Notes: generated from the letters alone by a model not told the origin. A stretch of DNA of 64,000 bases from Carnegiea gigantea (GCA_029747015.1 JAKOGI010000082.1:854501-918500); one strand, 5' to 3'. Positions 48,323 through 60,430 are shown, numbered from the stretch's first letter. Numbers and translations are program-made.

Positions 48323-48851
48323 TATGAAAGTGGGCATTGTCCCACCTTGATAAAATTCAAAGAATATGATAGTGGGTGTTGTCCCATATTGATGAAATCA
48401 AAGGGTTTGAGCATGTATATAAGCTTGTGAGTTACTCCACCCATGGCCAATTGGTCTTGGGATGGAACCTCATTTGAGCTTATGTGCATAACTCATTGTT
48501 GAAAGCCTAATTAATATAAAAATTTAACATGGTATCAGAGCGGGTTGCTCGATATTGATTTGCCACCGTCCTCGTTTGATTAAAATTGTGTGCACGTGTT
48601 GTGCCTTATTAGTGGCCCACACGTGAGGGGGCGTGTTGGAGTATGAAAGTGGGCATTGTCCCACCTTGATAAAATTCAAAGAATCTGATAGTGGGTGTTG
48701 TCCCATATTAATGAAATCAAAGGGTTTGAGCATGTATATAAGCTTGTGAGTTACTCCACCCATGGCCAATTGGTCTTGGGATGGAACCTCATTTGAGTTT
48801 GTATGCATGACTCGTTGTTAATTGCCCAATTAATATAAAAAAACTTTAACA
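48323..48851 (+). mobile_element. TRIM with 104 bp internal region
   Basis: LTR1 48323-48529 and LTR2 48634-48851 (TGTTGGAGTATGAAAG to CTTTAACA) are about 94% alike; LTR1 lacks the first 10 or so bases. A perfect primer-binding site TGGTATCAGAGC is at 48530-48541 and the purine tract GAGGGGGCG at 48625-48633. The inside has no coding. No target duplication was found, consistent with damage at the left end. A solo LTR of the same family is at 30111-30325. Confidence 0.85.
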
Positions 48852-49061
48852 GAGGGGTTTTTCCATATCGTGACCGAAACTGCAATTTCAACTTAAACCG
48901 CATTTTGAATAATAAAAGAAAGGATTCAAGTTTTCGGCAATGCCGTAAAACTTGGTCACAGTTTTCTATGGATCTTGAAAATTATCTGTGAACACTTCAC
49001 TTTAGATGAAATGAACATAATCCTTTTTCTTTCTTGCACGGTATGTCCTTTTCCCCTCCGC

Positions 49062-49102
<41 letters not shown>

Positions 49103-49799
49103 GGGGGAGGTTTTCATGTGCTCCAACATGAAAACATTTATTCATAACTTCATTGTTGTCATGTACATTAAAGGCCATAGGTGGTATCAGAGTCTGGGAG
49201 AACAAATCCAAGTTTAAGTACAACTGCAAATCTGCAATAATATAAACTTGTTCTAACAATTGAGACAAATTTGAGGGGTACTAACATGAAGATGATACTG
49301 GTCAGGACCATAAAGAATAAAGATCTTGGTTCAACCATTACCTTCTACTTTGTGCAACACTTAATAAGAAATTATGCAGCAAGAAAAATAATCAAAAAAG
49401 TCTTTTGTTATACAACAATTCCTGATTGGGAAGTTGTCTGTGGACTGTAAAGCTATGGACTATGTAGAACTGAACTCTCATGTACAAGTTGTTACGAACT
49501 TTATTAGACAAACTACTATGGAACAGTTATGAACACTGCTAATTTAACTTCAAACTTCATAATTTGTTCTGTGACCTGATCATCAGGTAATTGTCTGCCA
49601 ATTTTGCTTCTTCTGTATGCTTCTTGAGTTCCACAAAAGATGGAAGCATCTAATGTACCATTCATTATTACGGAAAATGGGGTCTGCGATCGATGATGAA
49701 ACCACCCATGTTGGAACATTTACTTGCTATTTATGCTGCCTTGATTATGGTTCTGACAGTCACTCTGCTCCTTGATAGCTTTGATTTAAGTTTCCAAGA
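48852..49799. other. Intergenic with long G tract
   Basis: A T-run joined to about 28 G residues (49063-49100). The minus-strand polyproline frame at 49002-49268 is an artefact of this tract. No gene seen. Confidence 0.6.
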
Positions 49800-50240
49800 T
49801 TATTCGTGGTGACTTTCTCATTTGTTATGCATGGTGTCCATGTAATTGGTTGTCTCTTCTGGACAATTTCTGACAATAAGCATCTCAAGATCACAGCAAT
49901 CACTACAATACTTGGCCTGTAGGACATGATACCAAAGGGTGTTCCTTTTGGTGAGCACTCTCCAACCAAGCTTGGATATAAAGAGCAGCATTAGTCTCCC
50001 TCATGGAGCTTAGACCCAGACCTCCAGCACCCTTGTTTTTTATGACCATTCCCAAGCCACATTATGTACCTTACAATGATCATCAGTTCTCTCCAAAGAA
50101 ACCACCTTGCTTTCTGATCGGTTGGAAATCATGGTAATTTAGCCATTCGCATAGCATGACATGGGATGTTGGAATTCGTGGCTTGAAATAGAGTTGCTCT
50201 ACTGGCAGTTGAGCGGAGTCGTGACCTCCAACGCAACAGG
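49800..50240 (-). mobile_element. LINE reverse-transcriptase C-terminal scrap
   Basis: Minus-strand text in several frames: VMLCEWLN, then KNKGAGGLGLSSMRETNAAL, then KLGWRVLTKRNTLWYHVLQA, matching the order in plant LINE ORF2 after the RT core. Many frameshifts and stops. It is separate from the LINE at 12-14.7 kb. Confidence 0.65.
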
Positions 50241-52897
50241 CGTTTGTCAACACCTATGGCCACATGCTTGAAGGTTTAATGACTAACCCTGCCATTAGTG
50301 GTAGGCATTCCCAAGTAGCGGCCAACATCACTTGTCACTGGCATTTCCAGTAGCTCACTGATTTCCTGAGCTAGGGAAGGATCGCCTGTTCAAAGCCCAT
50401 TTGTGTGTCCAAAACAGAGTCTATTGACTAGCACATATGCACATGGTAGTAAATTGCAACGTACCTATAATCTGAATTTGATTTGACTCTATTAGTCTAA
50501 ATTTATCCAATGTTCGAAAGCGTGGTGCAGTCTTGATAGATCTATTGTTAAAGTGGCCATGACAATCTTCCTATTTCCATTGTTTCATTCTGATTTTGTG
50601 TGAATAAGATATTTAAATCAATCAACCCTTGGTTGTCCGAAGCATGGAACATAAACCTTTTCGGTCAGTGATTATGCAGGTGTTGTGGATGACGCTCCCG
50701 GAAAATCCCTCCTCTGGTGTATTCAAAACGCCAAGAGGGGATGAACTGACATTGGAATATTCCTGCTTTGCCTGCTCCACAAGAGAAGTGCCTCTATCTG
50801 TATTGTAGGAATGAACAGGTATGACTATAAGCTCGATTCCTGCATGAATCGTTCGTAGGTAAGATGCTGTACAAACTTGGAACATCTTCCAGCCTGCTGA
50901 GCTAACAACGTAGCTTTACCTTACTGGTTTTAGGATGATTTGATCGTCACTCTAGACCATGGTCTGGTGGATTGGCTTGGCCTTCTGTTGACAGGTGATG
51001 ACTCAGGGAGCTGGTGTTGGAATTCGTAATCTCCCACAAAAACAGTGTACATATAGAAGTAAGCGAAGAACATGTCTTCGACACATTCTTTGCTGAAACA
51101 CGGTGGCTTTACAATGGATCATGTAGCATCAAGTTGTTTTGAAAGGTTCATAGATCTCATTGATTTTAGGTTACAGGTAATATCTTTGTTGATATTGAAA
51201 TAAAATATAATCAGGAAGGGAAATGTTTTGGGGCATTGGCTTTGAGGCAAATGTGCGGGCTTTTAGACACGAGGCGCACTTTTGTTAAAAAATGCTTTAA
51301 AATCATTACCAAACCATATTTCTTTGAAAATAAGCCAAATAATGGCATCAAATAAGGGATTAAACATCAAATAACCTATGGTATTTCAATGATACCTGCT
51401 AAGGGCCCGTTCTTTTCATTGGAAAATAGGAGTTGGTAAATGAGTGAAGTTGGTTGATATTGGTAGAAGTGGATTGAAGTGCGTATTTTTTTATTGAAAT
51501 AGGTTGAAGTTAATAAATTGGGATTTACCAATGAAAAGAACATGGCCTAAATGTTTGCTTAGGCCATTGGACTCCCCCCATGGTCCTCGCTCCACAAAAA
51601 TTACAACAGAAATTACTTTTACTAGTTTCATCTTGCTTACCGTACTCCTTTTCCGGATCCAAGTTCTAGAGGAGATCAACCCCATAGGAATACATTATGT
51701 ATCCTCCATTCAAATCAATAATCAACACCACAAATGAATTCACTACAGTTTTCACCAACCACAAAAAATAAAAATCAAAATCCATTAAATACAACAAAAT
51801 ATACTTAAAACATTAAACATTTAAACAAAGCTCAATTAAACAATTAAATCCAAAAAGAATTCAACTCATGGCTTCCAAGTTCCAACACCCAACATGCCCA
51901 GGCAACGAGGAGTCGAGAGAGGGAGAGAGAGAGTCTGATAGAGATAGAAAGAAAGGAGTGAAGAAAAACAAGGGGTTGGCAGTAGTACTATAGTAGGCCA
52001 TTTTCGACCTCTTTGAACCCCAAAAAACAAAATGGAAGCAGAGAATAAAAGGCTTTCATAGTTGTCAACTCATAGAAAAGAAAGGGGGACGATGAGGAAG
52101 GAAATATGAAAGAAGAAAGGAGAATGAAGCACTTATCTATCGCTGTGGCTAGGGTTTCAACTTTTGAACAGCAAGTTCGGGTTCAACAACAACAGCAGCA
52201 AGCTCAAGTGAAGGCTTAGACAAAAAAAAAAAAAACAGGATTCAGGGCATTAAATGCTTCTTTTCTTATTTTTTTCTCTCTTTTTTTTTTCCTCAAAGCG
52301 TCTCCTGTGATTCATAAAGCGCAAGCTTCGTGCATTTCGTGCCAAACCCAGTGAAGTCCAAAAAAGCGCACGCTTTTTGAATGGCTACGCTAACCCGTTT
52401 CAAGAGCAACGAGGTGAGTTTCGAACTTTTGTGAGCCTTCGTGAAGCCTTCCCATGCTTTTTTAAACTAGAGTTAGGACCATTACATTCTTTTGAGTCAA
52501 TCATCTGAAGAATTCAACAGAAATCAAAAACAAGGGGGGGAAAAAAAGAAATACTGGATATGCTTCGACAATGATCAGTTGCTGCCTTGCAGTTGATTTG
52601 AACACGTCTGTAAGACTGAATACTGACCATGTGTGTTTGCAGGCAATTATTAGAGAGTACCTGTACAAGTACCACGAATGCAACAGATCACCATGATCAG
52701 ACCCTCTTCAAGAACGCCAAAATGAGTTGAGTGATAATAAATCACATTATACGTGCAGCTTACATGAATTCACGCCATAATCATGTGGCTTAATTAGTAC
52801 CCTACACACTATAACACAATGTACTCTTAACATGGAATAACCTTGCAATGCTGCAAGAACGCAGAACAAACTCTACGTTAAGACTTATGGTACTCAT
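50241..52897. other. Intergenic, no gene recognised
   Basis: Contains a small MITE (51403-51547), a GA-rich patch (51905-51960), and GC-rich dispersed repeat sequence at 52290-52470. Open frames lack recognisable domains. Confidence 0.5.
51403..51547. mobile_element. PIF/Harbinger-like MITE
   Basis: 145 bp. Left end GGGCCCGTTCTTTTCATTGG and the complement of the right end GGCCATGTTCTTTTCATTGG are near-identical inverted repeats. A perfect TAA target duplication lies at 51400-51402 and 51548-51550. Same family as 45202-46903. Confidence 0.85.
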
Positions 52898-55478
52898 CTA
52901 TGATTCACTCATGAAAATCGCGCCATATCCACTTGATTTCACCAGCTTCTTCAACAGAAGGAAGACTATGGCAATGGTTAATCCCACAGCTGCCCAAGTG
53001 AACAAGCGATCCTCTGCAGGCCTTTGGGCTCTTGAAGTAGGCCTTTGGACATGCTGGCCTGGAATTCTGGCTCTAACTTGCCTAACATCCGTATGCACCA
53101 TAGGAGGGTTAGCATTCTCAAGGGCTAGTGGAGGTGCCTCGACAATTCTTTCTTCTCCTGCATTTGCGGGTTCTTCAGCAGTAGTCGCACTACTGTCATT
53201 TTCATTTCCCTCAGACTTAGCTTCCTGTTCACCTGGGTGATCTTCAGAAGCCTGCTCAGAGTTTTCTGGGACTGGAGGTGCCTTGCTCAGCATATATGCA
53301 TGAATCTGTGAAGTTGAAGAGAGATAGATTAGGATTGTCAAAATCTTAATGGAAGAAAATTAAGAGATGACAGAAAATACTATGGAATGACCTCATCAAT
53401 CAACTTTTGGCGTTCAGGACTCCCAAATTTTGGGGGTGCTTCGCGGGATTTAATAGCTAACCTGCGCCTTTCTTCCTTATCATAGTCAAGAGATCCCAAT
53501 GCACCATTAGGGGGTGTTGGCATAAATGCAATGAGTGCCACCAATGCAGTCCGTACTGGCACAAAACCATTAAGCAAACCGTTATAGCCAAGAATCTCAA
53601 GAAAGACTAGAAGAAATCAGTCAAAGCACAGCAGCAACTGATTCTCAACAAGCTTAAACTCTATGACTAGAACAATGGTATCTGCTTCCAGGAAAAGGTC
53701 ACCATCCATGTGGCTCATGCAGAAGCGTCAAGTTTCTGACACAAGTCTCATGGCAACTGCTATTTTCTGATAAGTTTTGAGCATCTGTCGTTCGAGAAGT
53801 CTTGGACATCTTTGGTCCGAAAAGAAAGGTTGAGTGTCAATGGCTATATCTGAGTGTCAAGTGCCAGAAATGTCTACAAAAGTAAATGGCGTAAACCGAA
53901 GAGTCGAAACAACATAGTTCATCAAACCAAGATTCAAAAATATGTGGTATAGGAAACACATTCTCAGAGGCCAAAGCTATATCTTCTAGTTCTCTTGAAG
54001 CCAATTCAGTTGGCTTAACCTGTAAGGCTAAACTGCATCTACAACCCATTTCCAGTGGAATGCTTCTTATTTTAGCTTAACAGTTGACCTTTTATATACC
54101 TGGTAACATAGACACAGGAATACTCTAATGAATCTCTGTAAATATGACTGTCCAACTATCTCAGAATGTTTCTCATTTAAACCAGCACAAATTCCAAAAC
54201 CTATTTTAGCCTTCTCCCACTAATTAGTTAACATAACTCACCTTAACAACCCAGGGAAAATAGTATCCCAAAAGTCGAAGGCTTTCACAGAACTAGAGTT
54301 TTCAAAACTGCTCACTTTTTTTTTTGGGGGGGTGGGGCCTCATTCTAGTAAAATTCCCCCTCGCCCCCCAAGAAAAACAGCAGAACCCAAAGTTTCCACT
54401 CTAGGACGACCGATGGGTTCAATAGGTGAACAGCTAGAAAAAATACCGCGGAACCAAGAACCAAAAACTCTGACTTACCACTCCATGATGGTTGCCAATG
54501 CTCAGGATGATGGTTTGATATGCTCAAGCAAATTTTCGTCTGGGTTTCAAAACGACCATTGGGCTGAAACACGCACAATAACAGCCACCCAGTGAATTTG
54601 TTGGCATAATGACACGGAAAAGAAGAAAGAACAGCATTCCAGCAAAAGTACTCACCGTCAACAACAAGAAAGAAGGAGGCTTAAAGGGATATTCAGCGGG
54701 CAATTGGATCCTTCCATGATAAATACCACCTTCAAATTCGGTCTCACAAGGTCCCCTAATTGCAAATTGCCATTCGAATATATTCTCCTATAAAATAAAG
54801 TCAAGACAAACAATTCCAATCATCAATTAAGATGTTTCTAAAGTATCTTGAACCTCATGATTTCTAATTGACTTCCAACTTAAAACTCAAGACAAATGAA
54901 ATAGGCATTAAAATGCATCAGCAGCTATATTACGAACACAGCTCCTCCCCCCCCCCCCCCCAAAAAAAAAAACAAACTCTAGAAACATACAGAAGCAAAT
55001 ACTTCGATTCTTAATTAAAGGCAACAAAGAAACAAATTACGAATTCAAATAATCACGTAACAGATCAATACTGCCAGCCACGACACACAGCAAATAAGGA
55101 ACAGCTAGTTGAACCCTCAAATTCCGTGGTCGAAATCAACACAACGTACATCCACAATTCGATCAAAGACTATAACTTGAATTAAAAAGACCAATAAATC
55201 AAATCACAAATCAAACCACCAACCAAATGATGAATAATATGAACACAGATCCGCAACAAGCCCAAACCTAACCATCCCCGAGTTACACAAAAACAATCAA
55301 ATTGAACCGTTGATCAAAAAAATTGGAAAAAAAAAAAGGATTAAGAAGAGACAGAAACACTTACCTCAAGGGGAAGGCTCATGAAATCATCGGAAGGGTT
55401 AGATTGCATCTCCTTAACCTCCTGAAGAATCCGCTTGACCGCAGGGTTCTTGAGGTTGTACTTCTCCACCGCCGCCAT
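52898..55478 (-). CDS. UBC32: ER-anchored ubiquitin-conjugating enzyme E2, UBC32-type
   Basis: Five exons (minus): 55478-55365, 54787-54656, 54563-54479, 53555-53392, 53305-52898; 903 nt, 300 residues, phases agree and introns are GT-AG. The E2 fold covers about 1-150: NPAVKRILQEVKEMQ, FEGGIYHGRIQLP, YPFKPPSF, then TPNGRFETQTKICLSISN with catalytic Cys94. It lacks the classic HPN and carries TPNGRF, as in the UBE2J/Ubc6 group. A variable acidic linker (170-260) leads to a C-terminal anchor LFTWAAVGLTIAIVFLLLKK (about 266-285) and a short tail. Family members sit in the ER membrane facing the cytosol and pass ubiquitin in ER-associated degradation; Arabidopsis UBC32 (309 aa) is stress-induced. 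Orthology is judged by motif recall. Confidence 0.93.
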
Positions 55479-55955
55479 GTTTATGAGGGTTCTCCGACGA
55501 GTTTCCGGCGGCGGAACGCAGAATATCTCCGGCGGTAGAAAAACGGAGAGAGAAACTCCACACAGCGAGAGAGAGGGGGGGGGAGAGAGAGAGAGAAGCA
55601 GGGAGGAAATTAGGGGGACGGTGGAATTTTTTTAAAGTGTTTTATAAAATTTATATTATATTCCTAGGAGCTGATTTGAATGATAAAGAAATGAGCTGGT
55701 GGGCTCCTCGCCTGACACGTCATATCCGGAGCTGATTTGGCAAATTATTATTGGTTAGAGAAGCCTTGCTTTCTCATGTGCTTACGAGTGTATACAAAAT
55801 ATAAAATATATGACAAATACATCCCAAAAAAATATATACAAAATAGATATGAAAGTACGTGCTCACTAGTGTTCATAATAATTTACCTCAAGGAGTTGGA
55901 ATTTAATGGTTGATTAGTTGATTTATTTATTTTTCATTAAAAAAGGTTCTGTTCA
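55479..55955 (-). promoter_or_regulatory. UBC32 leader and promoter
   Basis: On the minus strand the leader (55479-55620) is CT-rich with CTCTCTCTC runs. Farther up are a CCAAT box (complement of ATTGG near 55750) and an ACGT element at 55715-55722. Confidence 0.45.
55715..55722 (-). promoter_or_regulatory. ACGT-core element (TGACGTGT), UPRE-like
   Basis: Minus strand TGACGTGT, about 240 bp upstream of the UBC32 start. It is one base from the TGACGTGR site bound by plant unfolded-protein-response bZIP factors. Could also be an ABA-type bZIP site. Confidence 0.35.
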
Positions 55956-56060
55956 TGAACTACTCTCTTGGCAAACCATCTGCAATCGTTCTGGTAATTG
56001 GTCTAATGGTCTCCTTATGATTGCATATTTTGCCAAGTTCTTCCACCTACCACTTCTCAA
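55955..56060 (+). pseudogene. GDSL lipase exon 1 relic
   Basis: A plus-strand stretch reads QTICNRSGNWSNGLLMIAYF then AKFFHLPLLN, parallel to QTIHRPTGRCSDGLLMIDYI and AKFFHLPLLN of the intact gene 0.9 kb downstream. It ends AACAAAG followed by GTACTTG, a plausible splice donor at the position where many plant GDSL genes have their first intron. Nothing else of the gene is found nearby. Confidence 0.7.
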
Positions 56061-56664
56061 CAAAGGTACTTGATTATGATAAGGGTCGAATTTGGGTATA
56101 TTTTTTTCATCTTATTAGCTGTTGGAATATTACATTCATCTTATTTAAGCGTTATGATATAGCTTTAAATTATATTTGAGGATTATTTATAGGATGAAAC
56201 TACGCAAAAGCAAATTTAGAAGAATACGAACACCATATATAAACGTAAATAAAAGTCTTCATCTTATTTTTTGAATGGAAAGTTCCCCCGGCCCCAAAAA
56301 AACCTCAAATTTTAATTGTGTCAAATAATGTGTTCAAGTTTATGTCAAAATTAAATTGGCTTTATTTTGGAATTTGAGTCAGGTATGAATTTAGTTTCCA
56401 CCTTGATCTTACTTGTTAGTTTTCAAGACCCAATTTAAAAAGAAAATCCATAGATGAACATCAATATAATAAAGATCCTAAACCATGAAGGACTCGTGAC
56501 ATAGATTACTACAGCTTTCCCCCCTTTCCGGGAAACATAATACCAATTATATATTCCTACTCAAACTTGGATTAGCATGCCCTAAGAAGCCTTTAAATAC
56601 ATCCCTGTGCCCCTCCTTAGTTCTCATACTTCCTCAAATTGCACGTCCTGTTCTTTCTTGAACA
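56061..56664 (+). promoter_or_regulatory. GDSL gene upstream region
   Basis: AT-rich. A TATA-like TTTAAATA lies at 56592-56599, about 70 bp before the ATG, with a pyrimidine-rich start region after it. Confidence 0.45.
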
Positions 56665-57825
56665 ATGGCTGATGCTAGATCATCAAAATCCTTGCTTTTC
56701 CTCTTGCTTCTGCTCTTATTCTCCCTCCTCAACCTTGTGCCCGGAGCGCTTGTCGTTTCAGCTTCTTCTGATAAGGTCATCCATGACAAACTCTCCTTTG
56801 ATAGGATCTTTCAGTTTGGTGACTCGTTAAGTGACACTGGAAATTTGATAAGAGATAATCCTATTGGCGGTCACCCCTTTTCCAGCTTTCCTTACGGCCA
56901 AACCATCCATCGTCCTACTGGTCGTTGCTCTGACGGTCTTCTCATGATCGACTACATTGCCAAGTTCTTTCATCTCCCCCTTCTCAACCCCTACCTTAAC
57001 AAACAAGCCAACTTCACCTTCGGTGTCAATTTTGCTGTCGCGGGTTCAACTGCCCTCGACACTGCTACTTTGAGAGCTAAAGGTATCATATCACCGGCTA
57101 CTAATTCTTCCCTCTCCATCCAACTTAACTGGTTTAGCTCCCATCTCCACTCCATGCATATGTGTGGAGGTAACTTGGATTGCATGGCAAGTGTTGTTGG
57201 AAAATCTCTAGTCATGATGGGAGAAGTTGGAGGCAACGACTACAACTACGCCCTCCTTGAAGGCAAATCCATGGAGGAGCTGTACAAGATGGTGCCGGAG
57301 GTGGTTCGAGCCATCAAGGAAGCCGTAAAGGAAGTGATCAACATGGGTGCTATCCGTATTGTCGTACCCGGAAACTTTCCTATTGGGTGCATGCCTATCT
57401 ATCTAGCACTATTTGAAACTCAGGATTCAGGTGCCTATGATGAACTCCGTTGTCTCAAGGGATTGAACGACTTCGCTAAATTCCACAATGAGCAACTAAA
57501 AGCCGCGATCAGAGAGCTGCGAAGAGAGCACCCCAATGTGGCCGTTGTGTATGGGGATTATTACCATGGGTTGAGATGGATTGTTAAGAATGCAGCTTCT
57601 CTTGGATTCAACAAAGATGGACTCCAAAAGACGTGCTGCGGTTCGGGCAATAACAAGTATAACTTCAATTTGACAAGGATGTGCGGTTATGAAGGGACTA
57701 CAGTTTGTGAAGATCCAAGTGAAAGTTACAGTTGGGATGGAATACATTTGACTCAACATGCTTATCTTCATATGGCGCAATGGTTGCTGCGCCGCATTGT
57801 TCCTGGCATTCTTCAAGTTGTTTGA
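56665..57825 (+). CDS. GDSL esterase/lipase, secreted, intronless
   Basis: 386 residues in one exon. N-terminal hydrophobic stretch LLFLLLLLLFSLLNLVPGAL (about 10-29) is a signal peptide. All four catalytic blocks of the SGNH/GDSL family are present: block I FQFGDSLSDTGN with nucleophile Ser54; block II Gly127 in NFAVAGSTA; block III GGND with Asn191; block V DGIH with Asp358 and His361. The start is the first Met in frame and places the signal peptide correctly. Several N-glycosylation sites (NFT, NSS, NLT). The sequence resembles the acetylajmalan-esterase-like group of plant GDSL enzymes, which hydrolyse acyl esters of small molecules, but substrate cannot be told from sequence. Plant members usually have four introns; having none suggests a retrocopy or intron loss. 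Confidence 0.93.
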   Translation: MADARSSKSLLFLLLLLLFSLLNLVPGALVVSASSDKVIHDKLSFDRIFQFGDSLSDTGNLIRDNPIGGHPFSSFPYGQTIHRPTGRCSDGLLMIDYIAKFFHLPLLNPYLNKQANFTFGVNFAVAGSTALDTATLRAKGIISPATNSSLSIQLNWFSSHLHSMHMCGGNLDCMASVVGKSLVMMGEVGGNDYNYALLEGKSMEELYKMVPEVVRAIKEAVKEVINMGAIRIVVPGNFPIGCMPIYLALFETQDSGAYDELRCLKGLNDFAKFHNEQLKAAIRELRREHPNVAVVYGDYYHGLRWIVKNAASLGFNKDGLQKTCCGSGNNKYNFNLTRMCGYEGTTVCEDPSESYSWDGIHLTQHAYLHMAQWLLRRIVPGILQVV

Positions 57826-58006
57826 GTTTGGGTCATAGTCTTATTTTAGCTATGATAATAACTAGGTTTTTAAAGTTCTCTTTTAGTTCAATTGTCTTGT
57901 TTTTTTGGGGGTCTTTTTTTTTGGGGGGGGGGGTAAGTTTTATCTTTTTTTTTTTTGGCCATTAGTTTTACTTGTTAACTTTGGTTCTATTATTAGTTAT
58001 TTTGCA

Positions 58007-58012
58007 AATAAA
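58007..58012 (+). terminator. GDSL gene polyadenylation signal
   Basis: AATAAA 182 nt after the stop codon in T-rich sequence; an approximate match to plant signals. Confidence 0.4.
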
Positions 58013-58212
58013 GAAATTTGATTCAAAATACAGGTTCAGTTTATTGAATTTGCTCAAGATCTTATTAAAATTAAGTTTTGAAAAGAATAATCATAGCAAA
58101 CAACACAACCTCTCCCCCCCCAAAAAAAGGAGCAAATTACAGCTACTATGGATGAATTCGTTTTTCTAGTTTGGTGAGTTTAAAAGCCCGTAACTACAGA
58201 ACGAGCCTTGTC

Positions 58213-58581
58213 TTACAGGCCACTCCCAACGTGAGGCACGCGTGAAAAGCTGAGGGGCCCACGTGCCAAAATTTGTTTTGCAGCTAGCGTTTAGCACGAG
58301 GGACACGCGAGATGGAATGCCTGCCGTTCCATCCCCCATTCCTTTTTTTTGCCTTTTTGTGATTTTTTGGGTTTTTCCCTTAAAAATATTATTTAGATGG
58401 CTTTAAAAAAAAGTTATATGTTATAGGGTGGATCCATGATAAATATTTTATTATATAAGACAAAGTGAAGTTTCATGGGTTAGAAAAATGAACGAATGCA
58501 AGTTTAAAAAGATGAACGCTTTGCTGATGTGGCAAGGTAGAGTTCCAAAATTTGAAACTATGGCTGGGAATGCTCTAAGAG
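58213..58581. mobile_element. MITE-like element, weak
   Basis: Left GGCCACTCCCAACGTG and the complement of the right end AGAGCATTCCCAGCC are imperfect inverted repeats around GC-rich outer and AT-rich inner sequence. No clear target duplication. Lies between two converging genes. Confidence 0.3.
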
Positions 58582-59088
58582 CAACTCGTCTTTCTTGCTT
58601 TTGGCGAGGCTTCCTGTAGCAGAGAATAGGCACTCAGCTGGTATGGTAGGAAGGCTACTATTTCAGCTGGCCACCCCATAGGCCAGACATGAACCGCGAA
58701 AGCAAAGGGTATGCAAAGACAAGCCGTAAAGCTGGCAAGTCAGGGCCATGCAAGATGGATTTATCCAGGGCAAAGTGTGTTAAACTTCCAACTACATGAA
58801 TTAAATCAGCTACATGTCAAAAGCGGGTGCAAAATTGTTTTTCCTTTTTTTATTCGGCTGGATGAAACTTAGGTGAAAAGTTCGTATGATCATGTGAATA
58901 TGCAAGATTTAAAACAGGTATATATACATATACATGCAAATACATATCACTCAACTCGGTCAACTGATTTTACACTTTTCACAGTTTGAACAACAGAGCT
59001 TTCCCATTACAGGGTCAGAAAACACAGAAAAACAGGGACAGATAGATCAAGCACAAGAAACCTTAGAAATTAAGGTAAGAAGAACATG

Positions 59089-60430
59089 TCACTTTGCCCG
59101 TCCTTCACTCATATTCCAGAACTCGATTTCTTCCTCCAGAACCTCCACGAAGGCTGCCTCAGCTTTGCCACGCACATCATTCGAAGCCTTTGCTAACAGT
59201 CCGTTGGCGATCTTCTTGAGGGAGTCACAATACTGAGCAAACTCTTGGCTCCCCCATCTCTCACAGGCCTCCCTCAGCTCTGATGGAGTCTTGGCATCCT
59301 CTTCAAGGCAGTGGGCAAAGCTCTGTTGATACACAGCCTCAATGGCCCAAAGAGCCACCATGGCCACTGTGTAGCTCACATCTGGATGCATCAGGCTTTC
59401 TAGGAACCTGAAAACATCATGCAGACCCATACAATTGAATGTGCACAAAAGAAAATTAATCCATACCCAATAATGCAAGGCGAATAACTCGGTATTTGAC
59501 CTGACATGAGATTCATAACAAGGCAACTTTCTTGATCAATATTGCATTTCTTTTGGGGATAAATTTATTCGACCAAAGGATGGTTGACTGATCAAAACTG
59601 ACTCTTTTAAATGTCCAGATTGAACAACAGCAGACTCGAAATACCATCAACCTGGACTGCATCACCTGTTTTTCAAGTCTAATCGGACTAACGATATCGA
59701 GTCACATGACTTTCAAGAATAAACCGATAAAGGAAATCCCAGAAAAAATGGAAGTCATACATTACCTCCAGTACTTTTGGTTTGTCTTCGAAGGAGTAAT
59801 GCCAGTCAGTTGCATATCCCATTTCGCAGCTTCTTTCTTGAACCAATCAATTTCATCGTTAAGAGAAGCCATACCAGCCAAAAGAATTTCCATATCATTT
59901 TCATCATCTGACTCCTTGCAAGCCTTCACCAGGACACTCGCCACAAAGGGCACGAATTTCCTGACAAATAAGTAATCCTGACTCTGTTTCAAAGCAGAAC
60001 AACACAGAGTCAATATCTTCGATTTCTAGCCAGTAAACATAAATACCTATATGGGTTACGTATGGATCAATTTCTTTTTACTATCAATCTGCTAATCCAG
60101 TTGAAAATGAGGTGGAACATAAGCTCCAACATGCTGTTCATTGCATATAGAAGAATCAAGCAGTAATCTCAATCAAGTAAACTATCACAAGTTTAACAAA
60201 ATTGATTTCAAATCTACCCACAAACATATATACAAAACAAAAACCAAACAGGGCAAAACTTGACTAATTCAGAAACGAAAAAGAGCTGGAAGACAGAAAC
60301 AAACCAGCCATCGCTTGTAATTGTTAATATCAACAGACCCATCACGAATGCTATGAATGAAAGGGTGTCGAGTTGCTCCAATGTAAATCAGATCATGCTT
60401 CTTCACCCATGTCTCAATCGACACCTCCAT
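59089..60430 (-). CDS. TenA_E-type aminopyrimidine aminohydrolase (thiamin salvage)
   Basis: Three exons (minus): 60430-60305, 59983-59766, 59407-59089; 663 nt, 220 residues, phases agree. The protein follows the plant TENA_E layout: [20 protein letters not shown], then [58 protein letters not shown], and a C-terminal [12 protein letters not shown] with Glu208. TenA_E proteins hydrolyse damaged thiamin pyrimidines (formylamino- and aminopyrimidine) back to hydroxymethylpyrimidine. The catalytic Cys of TenA_C enzymes is absent from the [10 protein letters not shown] helix, as in the E class. Arabidopsis At3g16990 is nearly the same length. Likely cytosolic; no transit peptide seen. Confidence 0.9.

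Noticed and set aside
49002..49268. Polyproline open frame on the minus strand
   Set aside because: Created by the long G tract; no support on either side.
52106..52219. 37-codon Gln-rich plus-strand open frame (MKEERRMKHLSIAV...)
   Set aside because: Short, simple composition, no homology recognised; a chance frame is likely.
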